This document shows, in pieces, positions 13,351 through 14,767 of a stretch of DNA of 14,767 nucleotides. The notes under the pieces are model-generated. The model saw nothing but the letters and a program-made list of their open reading frames with translations. It made no database searches and was not told the origin of the DNA. The stretch is from Sphingomonadaceae bacterium. GTDB lineage: Bacteria > Pseudomonadota > Alphaproteobacteria > Sphingomonadales > Sphingomonadaceae. A program made the position numbers and the translations under genes. Where the stretch lies: assembly GCA_019239785.1 (NCBI GenBank), contig JAFAZM010000304.1, forward strand, positions 1 to 14,767. The letters run 5' to 3'. The stretch's first letter is position 1. The number at the start of each line of letters is the position of its first letter.

Positions 13351-14767
13351 ATGACGCGCTACGTGTACCGATTCGGCGGCGGGGTCAGCGACGGCGAGGC
13401 CGGGAACAAGAACCTGCTCGGCGGCAAGGGCGCGAACCTCGCCGAGATGGCCTCGATCGGCCTGCCGGTGCCGCCGGGCTTCACCATCTCCACCGAGATG
13501 TGCGCGCGTTATTACGCGGAAGGCGAGGCCTTCCCGGACTCGCTGCGCGCCGAGGTCGCCGAGGGCATCGCCCATATCGAGCAGGTGACCGGCCGGAAAT
13601 TCGGCGACGCCGCCGATCCCCTGCTGGTCTCCGTCCGCTCGGGCGCGCGGGTCTCGATGCCGGGGATGATGGACACGGTCCTCAATCTCGGCCTCAACGA
13701 TGCGACCGTCGAAGGCCTCGCCGAGACCTCCGGCGACGCCCGCTTCGCCTGGGACTCCTACCGCCGCTTCCTCCACATGTACGCGAACGTCGTGCTTGGC
13801 CTGCGCCACGACCTGTTCGAGGAGGCGCTGGAGATTGCCAAGGAGGACAAGGGGGTCCATCTCGACACCGAGCTCGAGGCCGGGGACTGGCGGCGGCTGA
13901 CCCAGCGCTACAAGGAGCTGGTCGAAGAGGAACTGGGTAAGCCTTTCCCCGAGGATCCGCACGAGCAGCTGTGGGGCGCGATCGGCGCGGTGTTCGGCTC
14001 CTGGCAGTCGGACCGGGCGAAGACCTACCGCAGGCTGAACGGGATCCCCGGCGACTGGGGTACGGCCGTCAACGTCCAGGCGATGGTGTTCGGCAATATG
14101 GGCGAGACCTCGGCCACCGGCGTCGCCTTCACCCGCGATCCCTCGACCGGCGAGCGGGCTTATTACGGCGAATATCTGATCAACGCGCAGGGCGAGGACG
14201 TCGTCGCCGGCATCCGCACCCCGCAATATCTGACCCGCGCCGCGCGGGACAAGGCGGGGGCGAAGGCGCCCTCGATGGAAGAGACCCTGCCCGAGGTGTT
14301 CGCCGAGCTGGCCCGAGTCTTCGACCTGCTCGAACGCCATTATCGCGAGATGCAGGACATCGAGTTCACCGTCGAGCGCGGCAAGCTCTGGATGCTGCAG
14401 ACCCGCACCGGCAAGCGCACCGCCAAGGCGGCGCTCCGGATCGCGGTCGAGCTGGCAAGCGAGGGCACGATTCGCGAGGATGAGGCAGTGCTGCGGGTCG
14501 ATCCGGCCGCGCTCGACCAGCTGCTGCATCCGACCCTCGATCCCGAGGCGGAGCGGACGGTGATCGCCCGCGGCCTGCCGGCCTCGCCGGGCGCCGCCTG
14601 CGGCAAGGCGGTGTTCGACGCCGACACGGCCGAGAAATGGGCGTCCGGCGGCGACAAGGTCATCCTGGTCCGCGTCGAGACCAGCCCCGAGGACATTCAC
14701 GGCATGCATGCCGCAAGAGGGGTATTGACGACGCGCGGCGGCATGACGAGCCATGCGGCGGTCGTCG
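13351..14767 (+). CDS. ppdK: Pyruvate phosphate dikinase, N-terminal part (3' end outside window)
   Basis: PPDK interconverts pyruvate, ATP and phosphate with phosphoenolpyruvate, AMP and pyrophosphate. The 472 visible codons cover the nucleotide-binding domain, beginning RFGGGVSDGEAGNKNLLGGKGANLAEM and containing LLVSVRSGARVSMPGMMDTVLNLGLN, GIPGDWGTAVNVQAMVFGNMGETSATGVAFTRDPSTGE and MQDIEFTVERGKLWMLQTRTGKRTAKAA. The phosphohistidine domain TTRGGMTSHAAVV follows, with the swivelling His468. Family members are about 880-900 residues, so the PEP/pyruvate barrel lies beyond the window. The ATG follows the glyS TGA with no intervening base, and GAGGG in the glyS end serves as Shine-Dalgarno, so translation is probably coupled. 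The glyQ-glyS-ppdK order is known in alphaproteobacteria. Confidence 0.96.
   Translation, partial: MTRYVYRFGGGVSDGEAGNKNLLGGKGANLAEMASIGLPVPPGFTISTEMCARYYAEGEAFPDSLRAEVAEGIAHIEQVTGRKFGDAADPLLVSVRSGARVSMPGMMDTVLNLGLNDATVEGLAETSGDARFAWDSYRRFLHMYANVVLGLRHDLFEEALEIAKEDKGVHLDTELEAGDWRRLTQRYKELVEEELGKPFPEDPHEQLWGAIGAVFGSWQSDRAKTYRRLNGIPGDWGTAVNVQAMVFGNMGETSATGVAFTRDPSTGERAYYGEYLINAQGEDVVAGIRTPQYLTRAARDKAGAKAPSMEETLPEVFAELARVFDLLERHYREMQDIEFTVERGKLWMLQTRTGKRTAKAALRIAVELASEGTIREDEAVLRVDPAALDQLLHPTLDPEAERTVIARGLPASPGAACGKAVFDADTAEKWASGGDKVILVRVETSPEDIHGMHAARGVLTTRGGMTSHAAVV

Noticed and set aside
10900..14754. A 1284-residue open frame antisense to glyS and ppdK
   Set aside because: glyS and ppdK share one frame and have strong third-position G/C bias, which removes stops from the opposite strand. 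The product is Arg/Asp/Gly/Leu-rich low complexity without domains.
1..14767. CRISPR array, tRNA or rRNA genes, transposase, toxin-antitoxin pair
   Set aside because: No regularly spaced direct repeats, no tRNA or rRNA consensus and no transposase motifs were seen. The XRE/membrane pair lacks toxin features.

Overview
The window is very GC-rich, densely coded chromosomal DNA with strong G/C bias at third codon positions. Gene content and neighbourhoods (rplY-pth and ychF, and glyQ-glyS-ppdK) point to an alphaproteobacterium, most likely a sphingomonad. That assignment rests on recognised protein families and the style of the intergenic repeats, not on a database search. No rRNA, tRNA, CRISPR array, transposase or phage gene was seen, and no stretch over 300 bases lacks a gene.

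Left part (1-5316). The N-terminal 221 codons of the ATPase YchF (minus strand, running off the window) are followed by a block of accessory genes. These are an exported metzincin-type zinc metalloprotease (plus), a MarR regulator translationally coupled to a small exported DUF4087 protein (minus), and a polytopic membrane protein divergent from marR with a plausible shared operator. The block lies between ychF and the pth/rplY genes it often accompanies, and palindromic repeats sit at both edges.

Middle part (5314-9923) is entirely on the minus strand. In transcription order it holds a TraB/GumN-family protein, a small XRE-type regulator, an overlapping four-helix membrane protein, a second TraB/GumN paralogue, then ribosomal protein L25 (rplY), peptidyl-tRNA hydrolase (pth) and a coupled VOC-fold protein. 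Three copies of a 16-bp inverted repeat cover the predicted promoter and start codon of the XRE gene, suggesting autoregulation.

Right part (10009-14767) is on the plus strand: glyQ and glyS (the two subunits of glycyl-tRNA synthetase) and the start of ppdK (pyruvate phosphate dikinase), whose ATG follows the glyS stop with no gap.

The most notable features are repeats in unusual places. A two-hairpin palindrome is inserted in frame inside the essential gene glyS. CTAGAGCG-ended hairpins provide the TAG stop codons of three genes. CCCTCTCCC-type palindromes end within about ten bases of the ychF and glyS start codons. The XRE operator triplet and its flanking TraB paralogues are the best candidate for a little-described regulatory module.
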